From Siphonodentalium dalli (taxonomy: Eukaryota; Mollusca; Scaphopoda; Gadilida; Siphonodentaliidae): 64,000 nucleotides of DNA. The stretch spans positions 145,047,559-145,111,558 of the forward strand of contig CP136066.1 of NCBI GenBank assembly GCA_032622095.1, written 5' to 3'. This document shows positions 1-10,640 of the stretch, piece by piece. The first letter of the stretch is position 1, and every line of letters starts with the position of its first letter. Under the pieces are notes generated by a model. The model was not told where the DNA came from. It was given only the letters and a program-made list of their open reading frames with translations, and did no database searches. Both the position numbers and the translations under genes were made by a program.

Positions 1-260
1 TATATTATTTTATTACACGCTTGTTCCTAGAAGTACAGTGTTATTGCCGTTCCATATTCACAAATCCGTATGCAACGTACGTTCCATACGCATCTCGTTG
101 ACGTAAAATGACGTACATGACGTTCGCCTCAACCACGAAACTGGAGCTATTTAAATAAAAGAATCATTACACATGACAAACACGCCCTGTATGAGCCTAA
201 ATAAACCTTCTAATCCTGTATTTTTAATGCACGGATTCTAGGACGCGAAGCGTGTAATAA
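1..260. other. AT-rich non-coding DNA
   Basis: I see no gene, motif or repeat here that I can support. Confidence 0.5.
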
Positions 261-418
261 ACACAGAACGACACAATGTGTAAATGGGTTTGTCGATACG
301 GCACTCGTGCTGTCGCGGAAGGATAGAACTAGAGGCGCAAGCGACTCTCGTTCTATCCTTCCGCGACAGCACGAGTGTGGTATCGACAAACACATTTACA
401 CATCGTGTCGTTCTGTGT
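261..418. repeat. Fold-back palindrome with arms of about 69 bp
   Basis: The segment 261-329 is almost the exact reverse complement of 350-418, with a loop of about 20 bases. The inner arm reads CGGAAGGATAGAAC and returns as GTTCTATCCTTCCG. There is no coding capacity beyond frames created by the palindrome. It may be a small fold-back MITE or a local inverted duplication; no target duplication is obvious. Confidence 0.85.
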
Positions 419-1631
419 ATATATTAGTCGATGTTATTCACAAACCACAACTTGTAACCGATTGCAGGGCACGCTGGGGCAATATCTACCATTTTCCATT
501 ATTTGGCCGCCATTTTGAGATGAAGTGACAATTTTGTGTCCATTGAGTTGGAATATTCATAAGTAAAGGTATGCCTGACTTACATTGCATTCTGTTCAAA
601 TATGACGAGAATCCAAATGGTGATTTTTGGTGAAATTTATACCGCGTTCCGAAAAATCAAACTTTTGAGGGATTGGAAGGGGCTTGTACCCACATAATGA
701 CATATTTCGTTGTTCCAATGATTAGTTAACATGAAAAATACAAAATAAACTCTCAATTCTCCACCAGTTCCAAACAGCGAAACTAATTTAGAAGATATTA
801 GTGAAAATAGTTATATTTTCCACTTCCGGCGGCCATTTTGTGGCCATCTTGGATGTGGAGTTCCAATTTTGCCCTAAACAGAGATACATTTGTCAAGATT
901 TTCTCTTAATAATTTGCATCAAACTGACTTAGTGCCTCGTCTTAAAAACGGCGGTCATGTTGGATGCCATCTTGTCTCGTGTGTACATTGCCACTTTTGT
1001 ATCATTGCTTAAAAGTTGAGGGACATAATAAGGAAGAAATTGAGTGGGGTGAAGTTAAGTCCTGTAGTTGGGGGTTCAGGGGTATCAGATGCCAGACAAT
1101 TATATTTGTTTTCATCGCCGTTGCGTGACTTTTTGACCTCTGATGTCATCAATGAAAACGTCATAATGTGTTTGCTATCGGTGGTTAGAGCATTCAAATA
1201 CCCACAAAATGACACATCACTTTTTAAAATCCAACCACAATAAGATCACTTATATGGATATTAGTTTCCCCCACCCCATCATAATCGGAACAAATGGTAA
1301 CCGAGTAAGGCTAAACTTTGACCCAGTATGGACCCAAAATATTTTCTGTTAACATCGTGTTTCCTGACCAGTACATATTAGGGTAAATGGAAATACCAAA
1401 AAAGTTAAAGTAGTGGGGGGGGGGGGGGGTGCACGAGGGTTCATACCAGCTCATGGACTATGGAGGAAATTCCACCGACACAATCATGTCATGCGTCATT
1501 TCAACGCAAGTTTGTTTAAGATCAAATTTATAACATATTATGTTGAATGTATACACAATTGTTCTAAGAGTGTAGAAACTACAAGTCAAAGAGCGATACC
1601 TAGAATTCAAGCTAGCAATCATCTATAAAAT
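419..1631. other. Non-coding DNA with CCATTTTG-type motifs and a G15 run
   Basis: No gene is recognised. GCCGCCATTTTG, GGCGGCCATTTTG, GTGGCCATCTTGG and ATGCCATCTTG recur between about 490 and 975. These resemble YY1-type sites but may simply belong to an old repeat. A run of 15 G lies at 1415-1429. Confidence 0.4.
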
Positions 1632-2185
1632 AACAAGAGCATCGCTAGGGCGTGGCACAATAGGCCCTTTAGCCATTTCAAATTGTACTACCGCAAAGTA
1701 AAATAATACTTTGAGCTTACATTTGAAGAATATCTGACCAAACCCATAATTTCAATGCCAAAATGTGGTCAAATTCTAAGTCGAAAAATGGCCGTAACTC
1801 ATTCGAAATAATTAAACAGAACCTATATTTGAACCTGGACTGTAGTTTTAGCTGGGAAATACACATACCAGCTTTGGTTCGGATCAAATAATCAAAACCG
1901 GAGTTATCGGTCGGAAACCGAAATGTTATGAAATTGGTTAAATTCTAAGTCGAAAAAGGGCCGTAAGTCATGTAAAAATAAACGGACGGAACCCATATTC
2001 GAACTAGGTCTGTATCTTTAGCTGGGAAATACACATACCAACTTTGGTTCATATTTAATAATCTAAACTGGAGTTATCGATCGGAAACCAAAAATGTTAA
2101 CGGACGAACAGACGGGCGGACATACGGACGGACAGACGGACAGACTGATTACATAATACGACCCTTTTAAAAAAAGGGCGTCTAA
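1632..2185 (+). repeat. Dispersed repeat R1, copy 1
   Basis: It starts with AACAAGAGCATCGCTAGGGC and ends near 2185 with CCCTTTTAAAAAAAGGGCG after an ACGGACGGACAGACGGAC tract. Inside, a monomer recurs (1776-1900 and 1936-2060: AAATTCTAAGTCGAAAAA, then GCCGTAA). The same family, with GGGGCATAACTC monomers and a GGACGGACG tail, occurs at 17863-18146 and 20703-21387. No protein is encoded. It looks like a non-autonomous dispersed repeat of invertebrates; its transposition mechanism is not evident. Confidence 0.75.
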
Positions 2186-2796
2186 CAACCTGAAGTTATA
2201 TAAGCCATGCCCGATTTGACACCACAATATTTTATGCGTACGTTTTCTACACCAGAATAATCAGTAAATCCATTTGTGGAAGTTTCTATTGAACAGCTGT
2301 CCACTTCTGAACGAGGGAGTTTTACTAAATTTGGACTTGTTGTTCGACGCGCCAGAATAATCACCTTTGACAAAGAGCGTGTTTGGCTTCATTTGGCTGA
2401 CGGTGAAAACTAAAGAGCGTTTTCTAGAATAAGTTTTTCTACTCATTATGGTCGCATGTTTGTGTGGGGTGCTGGTGCATGCATGTGTATAATGAATAAC
2501 GTCGTTCGCGATCAAATTTAATGTTTTATTCGGCTGATAAATTGAAAAAAATGTCCTGTGGAATGTTATCGTATTTGATGTCCACGAACTGAAATAACGA
2601 ACTGAAGAGAAAACCAAAAAAGGACAATAAAATGTAAATAGAAATATATAGCTCACACTCTAGCCGAATCCACATCGCAACGATACACTTCTGAGGACAC
2701 TCCCTCTAAATTAAGCCCATAACCGACCGCAATTGAACTCAAAATTGATTGTGCAATAGATAAACATGTACAACAATACTAGGCGGAAATTGTATT
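2186..2796. other. Non-coding DNA, nothing recognised
   Basis: Frames up to 131 codons occur but have no motif, start context or splice pattern that I would trust. Two AAAGAGCG words (near 2372 and 2412) match the core of MITE family A described elsewhere. Confidence 0.35.
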
Positions 2797-3735
2797 TGCT
2801 TTTATTTCGCGCTCCGCGTGTATAATGTTTCGCTGATTCTTGGTATACATGGGCCATGGGCGTTTTATTTATAGAAATGGGAATTTTTGGGACGGATTAA
2901 AAGTCGAACTGCGACCCGGAGGCCGAGTCCGGTAAAAGGTGTAGTTGGGAATTCTGGTGAGATGCGTTAGCATTTTTGACATTGGTTTTCTTGTTTAAAT
3001 TGATCTACACCCGTCGTATTTTGATGACACTGTGTAGATTAAATGCAATTTCTACATTTTGTCAATGTATTTCTAATGAACAGGAATACCCAATTGGATA
3101 CATGAATCTACATTGTACAAGTAACGCCAACGGGGCCAGGTTATACTATGTTTTGGGACCGTCATATATTGTTTCTGACAATGAACCAATTGCCGCGACG
3201 TTGCATGCGCACGAATAAAGACAAGAACACCAATGTCAGAAATGGTAACGCGCTCAAGATCATATATTATATACCCATGATTGTAATTATAGAATATAAA
3301 ATATATTGGTTTCGCGAATGACCAACTCAGAATTCCGTTAACATAACATTAACAACCAGCACCTAATTAACGAACCGGCGGCCGACTCCGCCGTCTCCGA
3401 CCACAACCCCCAGTGGGCTGCAGAACGAAAAAAAGTCAAAAAAGTTGAAATATAAGACTTACAAATTATCTTTTTCATTTCTTTTATTTGTAATTGACAT
3501 AGCTTATCACAAACCAAAACTAAACATTATTGACATAACGTTAACGACAATAAACGAAATTGAAATTCCCAACTACACTTTGTACCGGACTCGGTCTCCT
3601 GGTCGCGCAGTTCGACTTTAAATCCGTCCCAAAAATTCCCATTTCTATAAATAAAACCCCCAGCGTAAACTCCAGCGCCCAGGCGAAACAAGAATTTGTA
3701 CATTATTATACACGCGGCGCGCGTAATGCAGAGAG
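2797..3735. repeat. Inverted repeat pair of about 170-bp arms
   Basis: The stretch 2853-2960 (TTTATTTATAGAAATGGGAA, then GGGACGGATTAAAAGTCGAA) returns as reverse complement at 3556-3655. Weaker similarity extends outward to about 2797 and 3735 through CCGCGTGTATAAT. The arms flank about 600 bp without coding content. This suggests the ends of an old inverted-repeat element or an inverted duplication. A 145-codon minus frame at 3964-3527 runs through the right arm and is not trusted. Confidence 0.65.
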
Positions 3736-4047
3736 ACGTCCTATAGACGTACATACGTGGAGGTGTTATGGCGTCAAGTCGGGCAGATATGTTAGAATGA
3801 ACTAAATGTTTTCCATAGGCCACAGTGTTAACGTTTGACCACGCCCACGCTAAATCATCGAGTTCCGAAGTGCACGATGAATGCATTCGTGGAGACCAAC
3901 CCTTTCGGCATCTGTTCGTACAGAGGAGTACCTTTCGAGCCATGCCTTTTTTAAAAATCAACATACGTTTTCCACACTACCCTACTTTTTTCACAGAATG
4001 CACAGCCACAATCTCCCGCCATTGTTTGGACACGAATGCATTTCAGA
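3736..4047. other. Non-coding flank, nothing firm
   Basis: The minus strand has a second possible acceptor (TTTCCTAG at about 4055-4048) leading into a cysteine-rich frame of about 31 codons that stops near 3954. Its phase does not fit the signal-peptide exon at 4332-4248, so I do not call it an exon. Confidence 0.25.
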
Positions 4048-4166
4048 CTAGGAAACGCCCACGTTTTTACATGCTATGGGTATTATATTTCTTGAATTTG
4101 TAAATTTATTTGACATATTATACGCAATCGGGCGCCATAATCTTTTTAACTCGTATTCTAGATACC
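4048..4166 (-). CDS. Possible second exon of a small secreted peptide gene
   Basis: After a short 81-bp interval the minus strand shows TTCGATTTTACAG followed by a block that continues the reading frame of the signal-peptide exon (phase 1) for 39 codons and ends at TAG (4050-4048). Joined, the two exons give 67 residues. The mature part would be basic, with one cysteine near the C terminus, and I do not recognise it. An 81-bp intron is short for an animal and the acceptor is only fair, so another downstream exon could be the true one. Phase agreement supports it; homology does not. Confidence 0.25.
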
Positions 4167-4247
4167 CTGTAAAATCGAAAGGGACGTAATTCTACATATT
4201 TAGTTCCTTCTAACACAGAGCTTCTTTCTAATATAGGATTAACTCAC

Positions 4248-4332
4248 CTTCGTTTAGGATTTTTCCGGGATATGCCAGTGTCAAAGAGGCATAGACAAAG
4301 AGAACGGACACACCCAAAGCGACAGACTTCAT
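4248..4332 (-). CDS. Signal-peptide exon of a small secreted protein
   Basis: On the minus strand an ATG at 4332 opens 28 codons plus one base. They begin MKSVALGVSVLFVYASLTLA, a textbook secretion signal: a positive residue, a hydrophobic core, then small residues before a likely cleavage ahead of YPGKIL. The frame runs into GAAG followed by GTGAGT, a near-ideal splice donor at 4247-4242, in phase 1. Just upstream, CATTTCTGTTTAG resembles a splice acceptor, so the ATG may sit in a second exon behind a 5' UTR exon. A phase-1 intron right after the signal peptide is common in genes for secreted peptides, toxins and antimicrobial peptides (family knowledge). The mature product is not identified. 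Confidence 0.5.
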
Positions 4333-4788
4333 GGTTTTTTCGCTAAACAGAAATGATTCGTGGCCCTATGTTGATTCGAATTAATAATACAAAGATCAAT
4401 CCATAATATTTTAATAGCATGTGTGGTCGGCAAATACCACGAAAAATTGACATATGTTGGCTTGCCTTTGTTCGTGTTATCGAAAGTTAAGGTTACCAAA
4501 GGCAGCATTGTCATATTTACCCAGCAAGTGTTGCAGCATGGTGCAGTATCTTAATTACGACTGTCATTCATACCTGTTTGAAGTTAATTGTCTATGCGGT
4601 ATATTTTTCTAGTTTTGCGACACTATTACAAGTCGTCAAATTATCGATATAACACTTTCATTTCATATGTTCAATGACGGATGCTTGACGGATTTCCATT
4701 ACTGTTAATAACCTCTTCAAATCGTAAAGGCCGACTTAATGGTCGAACCCACGTCTATTTCTTTCCATACATCAATAACATAGAGTTA
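4333..4788. other. Upstream flank of the signal-peptide exon
   Basis: This AT-rich stretch would contain the promoter or 5' UTR of the minus-strand exon at 4332-4248. A TATTAAAATATTA-like block lies roughly 70-80 bp upstream of the ATG. I see no other gene. Confidence 0.25.
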
Positions 4789-4927
4789 TTATACAATGTG
4801 ATTTTCTTGTACGAGTCCAGGTTGAGGTGAAAAGTCATATTGCATAGCGTCGAGTCCAATATGACTTTTCACCACAACCTGGACGAGTACAAAAAAACCC
4901 CACATAATGTACACAACATTGTATAAT
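4789..4927. repeat. Fold-back palindrome with arms of about 55-70 bp
   Basis: 4789-4842 returns as reverse complement at 4857-4927 (TTATACAATGTG against ACATTGTATAA; AGGTGAAAAGTCATATTG against CAATATGACTTTTCACC). The loop is about 14 bp. The word AATATGACTTT recurs just downstream at about 4980 and 5000. Confidence 0.8.
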
Positions 4928-5161
4928 GACATTTTTTTATTATTCATCTGTATTTTTATCCATACTCGATTCGTTTCCAATATGACTTTCGGGAGTGCAA
5001 TATGACTTTTTCGCGGATTATCATGTGACAGCTTTTGCCCAATCAGAAATATTGTTAGTTTGGGGATGGATTATAATCAGGTCTATTCGTGAAGTATAAT
5101 ACTAAACATCGGTGACCTGGAAACGTTGTGTCCATTGTGCGATATTCCCCATATTAACCTT

Positions 5162-5814
5162 GTATTCCCAATTCTACCATAATGATAACAAACTACTAAA
5201 GCATTCGAGCCAGACCATCTTCGGTCAGCGTTTATTGTTCAGAAGACATGTATACATACACATGAATTCACTTTACACCCTATTCTACCAATGCTGGGCA
5301 GCGGTCCAGGAACAACCGCCCTAAAAACCCTTTTAGGGAAAACCATGATGGAAACCTGTTATCCGAACACTCGCATGGACACAGCTTCTAGCGTCGGAAA
5401 TACACTCTCAATGAAATTTTACACAGAAAATGTTCTTACTCTACACATTCCATGTTTATATAGGAACACATAAATATCATAAGATAAGAACTTTAAACTA
5501 TTCTGTATAATAGTGACATATCTGTCTATGTTAAAATGAGATCAATGAAAATTCTCAAACAAACTCAAATATTATTTTCAAATTTTGAAAACAACAAAAA
5601 TTGTGAAACTCACTATATCCAAATTGAGCAATACACACACTTTAATTAAAAAAAATGTGTGTGCTGACCCAACAAAACTAGGACTAAAATTACTACACTC
5701 CACTCATTTCCCGCCGAAATCAATTCTCCAATAACAACTTGTCATTGGCTGCTGTCTTAATGAAAACTCCACCTACTCATAACATACATTATTCACCGAG
5801 CTGTGAATACAATA
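5162..5814 (+). repeat. Dispersed repeat R2, copy 1
   Basis: This 650-bp unit is almost identical to 6915-7564. It starts ATTCCCAATTCTACCATAAT and here stops at GAGCTGTGAATACAATA, short of the tail present in copy 2. Its 3' part also lies immediately upstream of the DIRS-like gag at 25980-26190. R2 is therefore probably a leader or terminal repeat of that retroelement family. A 60-codon frame is shared by copies 1 and 2 but has no recognisable domain. Confidence 0.8.
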
Positions 5815-6024
5815 ATAAGTTTATTGTTAACCTCCTCAATTTAGGAGAGCATATATACAAATGACAATTATATACAAGTTACATAAATATGCATGCAAAT
5901 GTAATACTAGTCACAATATTAATATAACAGTGTTTATGCCATGTCACACGCATGCGGCCAGGTCTGATATTTTCAAATTCCATGTGTTAAGGTGGTCGGT
6001 GATAATCTAATATAGAAATGCCAG
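5815..6024. other. AT-rich spacer
   Basis: Nothing recognised. Confidence 0.3.
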
Positions 6025-6085
6025 TTGTCAACAACAACAACAAAAAAACAAAAAACAAAAAACAAAAAAAAACAAAAAACAAAAC
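6025..6085 (+). repeat. A-rich simple sequence
   Basis: Runs of CAACAACAAC and AAAAAACAAAAAAC form a degenerate A-rich microsatellite, possibly an old poly(A) or retroposon tail. Confidence 0.7.
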
Positions 6086-6089
6086 CAAA

Positions 6090-6385
6090 CCTGATTAGCA
6101 ATATCACATGCGTGTGATTTAGCGAAATAAAATTTCCGAATAAAATATTTATTGCAGATCAAAGTTGAGTATTGGAACTTTCGAATGTGAGTCGTCATAT
6201 TAACTTGTCGAGTGAAAGTTGATGAGCGTTTCTGGAAATAAATTAGCAAAATCACATGCGTGTGATCGAGCGAAATAAAACTTCCAAATAAAATATTTAG
6301 TCAACATCAAAGTTGAGTATAAGAAATTGAGAATGTGTTTCGTCATATCACCGTATCGAGTGAATTTAGACAAAGATTTCAGACA
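6090..6385 (+). repeat. Tandem duplication, two units of about 145 bp
   Basis: TCACATGCGTGTGATTTAGC...GAATAAAATATTTATT at about 6105 is repeated as TCACATGCGTGTGATCGAGC...AAATAAAATATTTAGT at about 6250. Both continue with ATCAAAGTTGAGTAT. The copies differ by scattered substitutions. No protein is encoded. Confidence 0.7.
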
Positions 6386-6914
6386 TCGAATTCAGAAAGT
6401 AGCATGAAAATGGCCTATTTAAGACATATGTCAGGTATAATGTGAATGTGCGTGTATGATGGATACTATGTAACACGCAAATGGCCCAGCTGCATGAAAA
6501 CAGTTTTGATGTGACAATAGGCGTGTTGCCGATTGCTGGTGATCATGCATTAATTATCTTTGAACTATCGACCACAATGTACGTGTGTATATATAGAGGT
6601 TTCTCGTGTGAATCATTATAGCTAAAACAAATTATTTATAGATAGCTTCGAATTGTCCATCAGCCGAGACCATCGGGTGTAGATCGTAGAACGTTGACAG
6701 CCTTGCTCGCATGCAGAAGGAATGTTGCGGTCGAGTCGACGATGAAATCCAGAGGAAAATCCGATATATTTAATATGTTACATCTTGAACCTAAAAGCAT
6801 GGCACACAAGTCGTCAACGGTAAGCGAAGCCATGAACATGTATATTGAAATTCCGAATCTGTTCGTTATGAAATCCCAGTATATGTTTCGCGCATGAATC
6901 AATATGCCCGATTG
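6386..6914. other. Spacer with one unexplained hydrophobic minus frame
   Basis: The minus strand at 6929-6660 carries an 89-codon hydrophobic frame. Its bases are weakly similar to the region near 28400-28480. I do not recognise a family, so no gene is called. Confidence 0.25.
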
Positions 6915-7655
6915 ACACAATTCTACCATAATGATAACAAACTACTAAAGCATTCGAGCCAGACTATCTTCGGTCAGCGTTTATTGTTCAGAAGACATGT
7001 ATACATACACATGAATTCACTTTACACCCTATTCTACCAATGCTGGGCAGCGGTCCAGGAACAACCGCCCTAAAAACCCTTTTAGGGAAAACCATGATGG
7101 AAACCTGTTATCCGAACACTCGCATGGACACAGCTTCTAGCGTCGGAAATACACTCTCAATGAAATTTTACACAGAAAATGTTCTTACTCTACACATTCC
7201 ATGTTTATATAGGAACACATAAATATCATAAGATAAGAACTTTAAACTATTCTGTATAATAGTGAAATATCTGTCTATGTTAAAATGAGATCAATGAAAA
7301 TTGTCAAACAAACTCAAATATTATTTTCAAATTTTGAAAACAACAAAAATTGTCAAACTCACTATATCCAAATTGAGCAATACACACACTTTAATTAAAA
7401 AAAATGTGTGTGCTGACCCAACAAAACTAGGACTAAAATTACTACACTCCACTCATTTCCCGCCGAAATCAATTCTCCAATAACAACTTTTCATTGGCTG
7501 CTGTCTTAATGAAAACTCCACCTACTCATAACATACATTATTCACCGAGCTGTGAATACAATACTTTCGGGCTAATACAAGAAAACGCGCGAAAGTTATC
7601 AGTATTCCCAATTATACCACAATGATAACAAACTACTAAAGCAATCGAGCCAGGC
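6915..7655 (+). repeat. Dispersed repeat R2, copy 2 plus the start of copy 3
   Basis: 6915-7564 repeats 5162-5814 with very few differences. It continues through the tail GCTAATACAAGAAAACGCGC up to about 7601. Directly after, 7602-7655 restarts the unit (ATTCCCAATTATACCACAAT) and is cut off where LINE sequence begins. Head-to-tail R2 units therefore exist, as expected for terminal or leader repeats of a retroelement family. Confidence 0.75.
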
Positions 7656-7912
7656 CAGGTGCCGAAAGCAGGAAATTATCGTACGCGACTATTGCAAAAA
7701 AAACGGCCAAAACTACCGACGCGCTCAGACTTGCCAATACACTTGTCACATGTCTGTTCGAATCCCACAAAATAATGCACAAAAACACGGAAAGCGCACA
7801 AAGTGATATTATACAACTGGTCAGTAAAACTGTCAACAAATACTATAAAACCGAAGTAACAGCGGGCCTTATAATGTTCCATGAGTCGAACTTAAAAAAG
7901 GACACCAAATAA
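7656..7912 (+). pseudogene. Jockey-type LINE ORF1, C-terminal remnant
   Basis: An open frame of about 84 codons starts abruptly at the R2 junction with SRKLSYATIAKKTAKT and stops at TAA 7910-7912. Position (56 bp before ORF2, same strand) and the SYAxxxKK type of sequence fit the end of a non-LTR retrotransposon ORF1, an RNA-binding chaperone. The zinc knuckles usual in ORF1 are not visible, so the element is 5'-truncated. Confidence rests mainly on the ORF2 that follows. Confidence 0.5.
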
Positions 7913-7967
7913 ATAAGCAATAAATAACCGCTTAATAAACCGTAAATTTCCAATTATTAATTTCTCA

Positions 7968-8439
7968 ATGACGACTAATAATAATCTTAACATAGCACAT
8001 ATAAACGCTAACGGAATTAGAGCCCGCAAACAAGAATTAATTGAATACGTGGAAGATAACAAAATTGATATACTCACCGTTAATGAAACTAGGCTGGGCA
8101 ATAATATTACATTCTCTTTCCCCGGCTTCAATACGCTCAGAAAAGACAGATCATCGGCTGGCGGAGAAGTAGCGATCCTAGTCAGACATCATATAAAATA
8201 TAAATTAATAAATTCGAGCAACCTTACCGATGAAGTCATAGCAATTCAGATTAACATCAAAAACAGAAAAACAACCCTAATTTCCCTATATATCCCCCCT
8301 GCCAAAACTCCCCCGCAATTAAATACGTTTAAACATTTTGTAGATATAGACTAGATGTTTAGCGTTGAGGTCACCCATGAAGATGCAGTTATTATATTAT
8401 AACTGCATCTTCATGGGTAACCTCAACGCTAAACATATA
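7968..8439 (+). pseudogene. Jockey-type LINE ORF2, endonuclease part
   Basis: ORF2 begins with ATG at 7968. The first 128 codons show the APE-type endonuclease order: LNIAHINANGIRARKQEL, then VNETRLG, then GGEVAILVR. The next endonuclease motif (GDLNAKH type, here MGNLNAKHI) lies at about 8412-8438. Between the two, a fold-back copy of that very segment (8355-8390) breaks the frame. The domain would nick target DNA to prime reverse transcription. At 8440 the gene is split by a TIR element and resumes at 11118. The copy is dead. Confidence 0.8.
8355..8436. repeat. Fold-back inverted duplication inside the LINE
   Basis: 8355-8390 is the reverse complement of 8401-8436 with a single mismatch and a 10-bp AT loop. 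The right arm is native LINE coding sequence. The left arm is an extra inverted copy, so it arose by local inverted duplication (for example a template switch), not by a transposon insertion. Confidence 0.85.
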
Positions 8440-8793
8440 CAGTCAGATGCTCGTAGCCCGTTTAATTGTAACCATGGGTATATGTCAGATATAACCGTAC
8501 AAAAAAAACGCCGTTCTTTTCACCGTGTATTTATCCATGGTGTGCGTGCCTGTGGTTGTCCGTAACATGGTGCCCGGTGTTATTGCTTTGAAAGGTAATC
8601 ATGTTCGACTGGTGTTGTCAGATTGGTAATATGAGATTAGCGGTTTCTATGTCTTGTCTGGTCACATTTACTTTTTGAACTTTGTCTGAAATAGACGCAC
8701 TTTTTATACTAGAATTTGCGCAACAGGAGCGCAGGGAAATCGCACGTCGAGTTGGTTTAAGGATTTTTAGAAAAAGTATTTATATGATATAGA

Positions 8794-9809
8794 CAGAGAC
8801 GTGGCGACAGGGGTGGGGGTTGTGATGTCTCACCCCCCCAACTTTGGTCAAAATGTTCAACAGTTGGAAATTGCATACCTGCCAAAACATTAGTTGGAAA
8901 TTTCACACCAACATTAAGTTGAAAATGTTCTTGTAGTTTGATTTTCAAACAATTTATTTGCATATTTTCCTATTTTTGGTAAATATTTTGGACTGAAATG
9001 GTCATCAGTCGGAAAATTCCAATCTAAGGAGGGTGACAGGTTGGAAATTTCCAACACTTGGACAGTTTGTGTCCTGGTCCCTCCCCCGTGGCCAGTCAAA
9101 AAACTGCTAGTTAATTTAAGAAAACAATATTGTCATGCATTTCGTAAATATTGTCATTGGAATTGTCATCAGTTGAAATTTTCCAACCTAAGTGGGGGTG
9201 TCAGGTTTGAAATGTCCAACTCTAGTCAGGTTTGAGGCTAGTCTAGATGCTACGATTTTGAGATTTTCTTGTTCAGATTAAAAATATTTTGCCGACTATC
9301 GTTGTCATTATCCATTCACCCGTGGCCAATACAAAACTGCAAAACAATATTTTACTTCATTTGGTCAAACTTGTGGACTGAAATAGTCATCAGTTGGAGA
9401 GTTTTCCAACCTGAGGGGGAGTATGAGGTTTGAAATTTCCAACACCAGGAAATGTTCAATTGAGGCCAGTCTAGATGCATGCTAGGATTTAATATTTTCT
9501 TTTATAGTTTTAAATTTTTTCTCACACCGGGTGTGTCCCCGCCTCTTGCCCGTGGCCGTGGAAATTTGTCTGGAGTTAGACCATTAGATGTTATGATTTA
9601 TGCAATTGTTCAGGTTAAACTATCTGAATTTTCAAACCTGGAATATAGGTTTAAAAAAAAAATATATCGGATATTAGGCGTGAGCACTGATGTAAGGGGG
9701 GGGGGGGTGCAAATGGAATTTGTGTTTGGGGTGATTCTGATTCAAGGGGTGCAGTTGGAATTTCCCATGGTGGACACCCCCTAACGGAAACCATATAGCC
9801 ACGTCCCTG
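8794..9809. mobile_element. hAT-type non-autonomous element with perfect 8-bp target duplication
   Basis: The ends are CAGAGACGTGGC and GCCACGTCCCTG. Both are flanked by GATATAGA (8786-8793 and 9810-9817). CAGRG termini with an 8-bp duplication are the hAT signature. The interior repeats GTTGGAAATTT-type words and G-rich runs and encodes no transposase. Related copies lie at about 10165-10640, 40150-40441 and 41178-41629. Confidence 0.85.
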
Positions 9810-9983
9810 GATATAGAGAGGCAAACAGAATGATACCATATATATACAATATGCGGTTGCATCTAATTTGGATTTATTGGGATGTCTTTAGTGCACTTTT
9901 GTGGCTACGAGAGCTCATTTCCTCCTGATTTCTGCATGTTCAATATGTGGTATTCTTCTTTAAAAGTTTTATATGATTTCAAA

Positions 9984-10121
9984 CAGGGGTGGCACCAGGA
10001 TATCCCCGACAGGGGGGCGGGCTTTAGCTGCCGGGTTGACAATTACATAACGCCCCGACGGATGATGGCTATGACTCCCCGACAGGGCTGGGATGTAGCC
10101 CCTAACCCCCCGGTGCCACCC
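9984..10121. mobile_element. Small TIR element of about 138 bp
   Basis: It begins CAGGGGTGGCACC and ends GGTGCCACCC. The body is unusually GC-rich for the window (CCCCGACAGGG repeated). The size and CAGGGG start suggest a hAT-type MITE. I see no clear target duplication. Confidence 0.5.
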
Positions 10122-10164
10122 AACATAACTTAGTATCGATTATTTAGAATGGGGTGTTAAGTAG

Positions 10165-10640
10165 GGACTTGTCGACAGGGGTCTTACCCCCAATTGTAGT
10201 CATACCTAATACCCCGAGAAAAATTAATTGGAAAATTCACTCCAAAATTAGGTTGAAATTGTTCTCGTAGTTTGATTTTCCAACACTTTCTTAGTGACGA
10301 ATTCGTTGTTTTTAGACCAACATTTGCATATTTCCCTTTCATTTGCAAAATTATGGACTCAAATGGCCATCAGTTGGCAATTTTGAAACCTATGAGTGAG
10401 TGTCAGGTTAATAATTTCCCAGAATTGGACAACTTGAGGCCGGTCTATGCTATAGGATTGTCAAATGTTCATGTTCATATTTCAAAACTGTTTTCACATC
10501 GGGCCTAACCATCGGCCGACCCGTGTGTTCTGTGTCCTTGCCAGTAGTTACTCGCTAATTAATTTAAGAAAAAATAGATCGGGGTGTAAATTTGTGTGGT
10601 GTTATACCACTAGATGTTAAGATGTTTTAATCTCATACCG
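10165..10640 (+). mobile_element. Partial copy of the hAT-type family
   Basis: GTCGACAGGGGT, GTTCTCGTAGTTTGATTTTC and ATGGCCATCAGTTGGCAATTT match the order of motifs inside 8794-9809. The 3' terminus GCCACGTCCCTG is missing, so the copy is truncated or diverged. Confidence 0.6.

Noticed and set aside
2261-2656. 131-codon minus-strand frame
   Set aside because: No domain, no good start or splice context, and it spans AT-rich sequence where long frames occur by chance.
3527-3964. 145-codon minus-strand frame as a gene or exon of the secreted peptide
   Set aside because: Its second half runs through an inverted repeat shared with 2853-2960, and I see no in-phase acceptor.
5291-5473. 60-codon frame duplicated at 7040-7222
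   Set aside because: The identity only reflects that both lie in copies of repeat R2. No domain or codon constraint is evident.
7755-7767. GTTCGAATCCC as a tRNA B box
   Set aside because: It lies in LINE ORF1 coding sequence, and no A box or cloverleaf can be drawn.
9479-9784. 101-codon plus-strand frame
   Set aside because: Lies inside the hAT-type non-autonomous element and ends in its terminal repeat.
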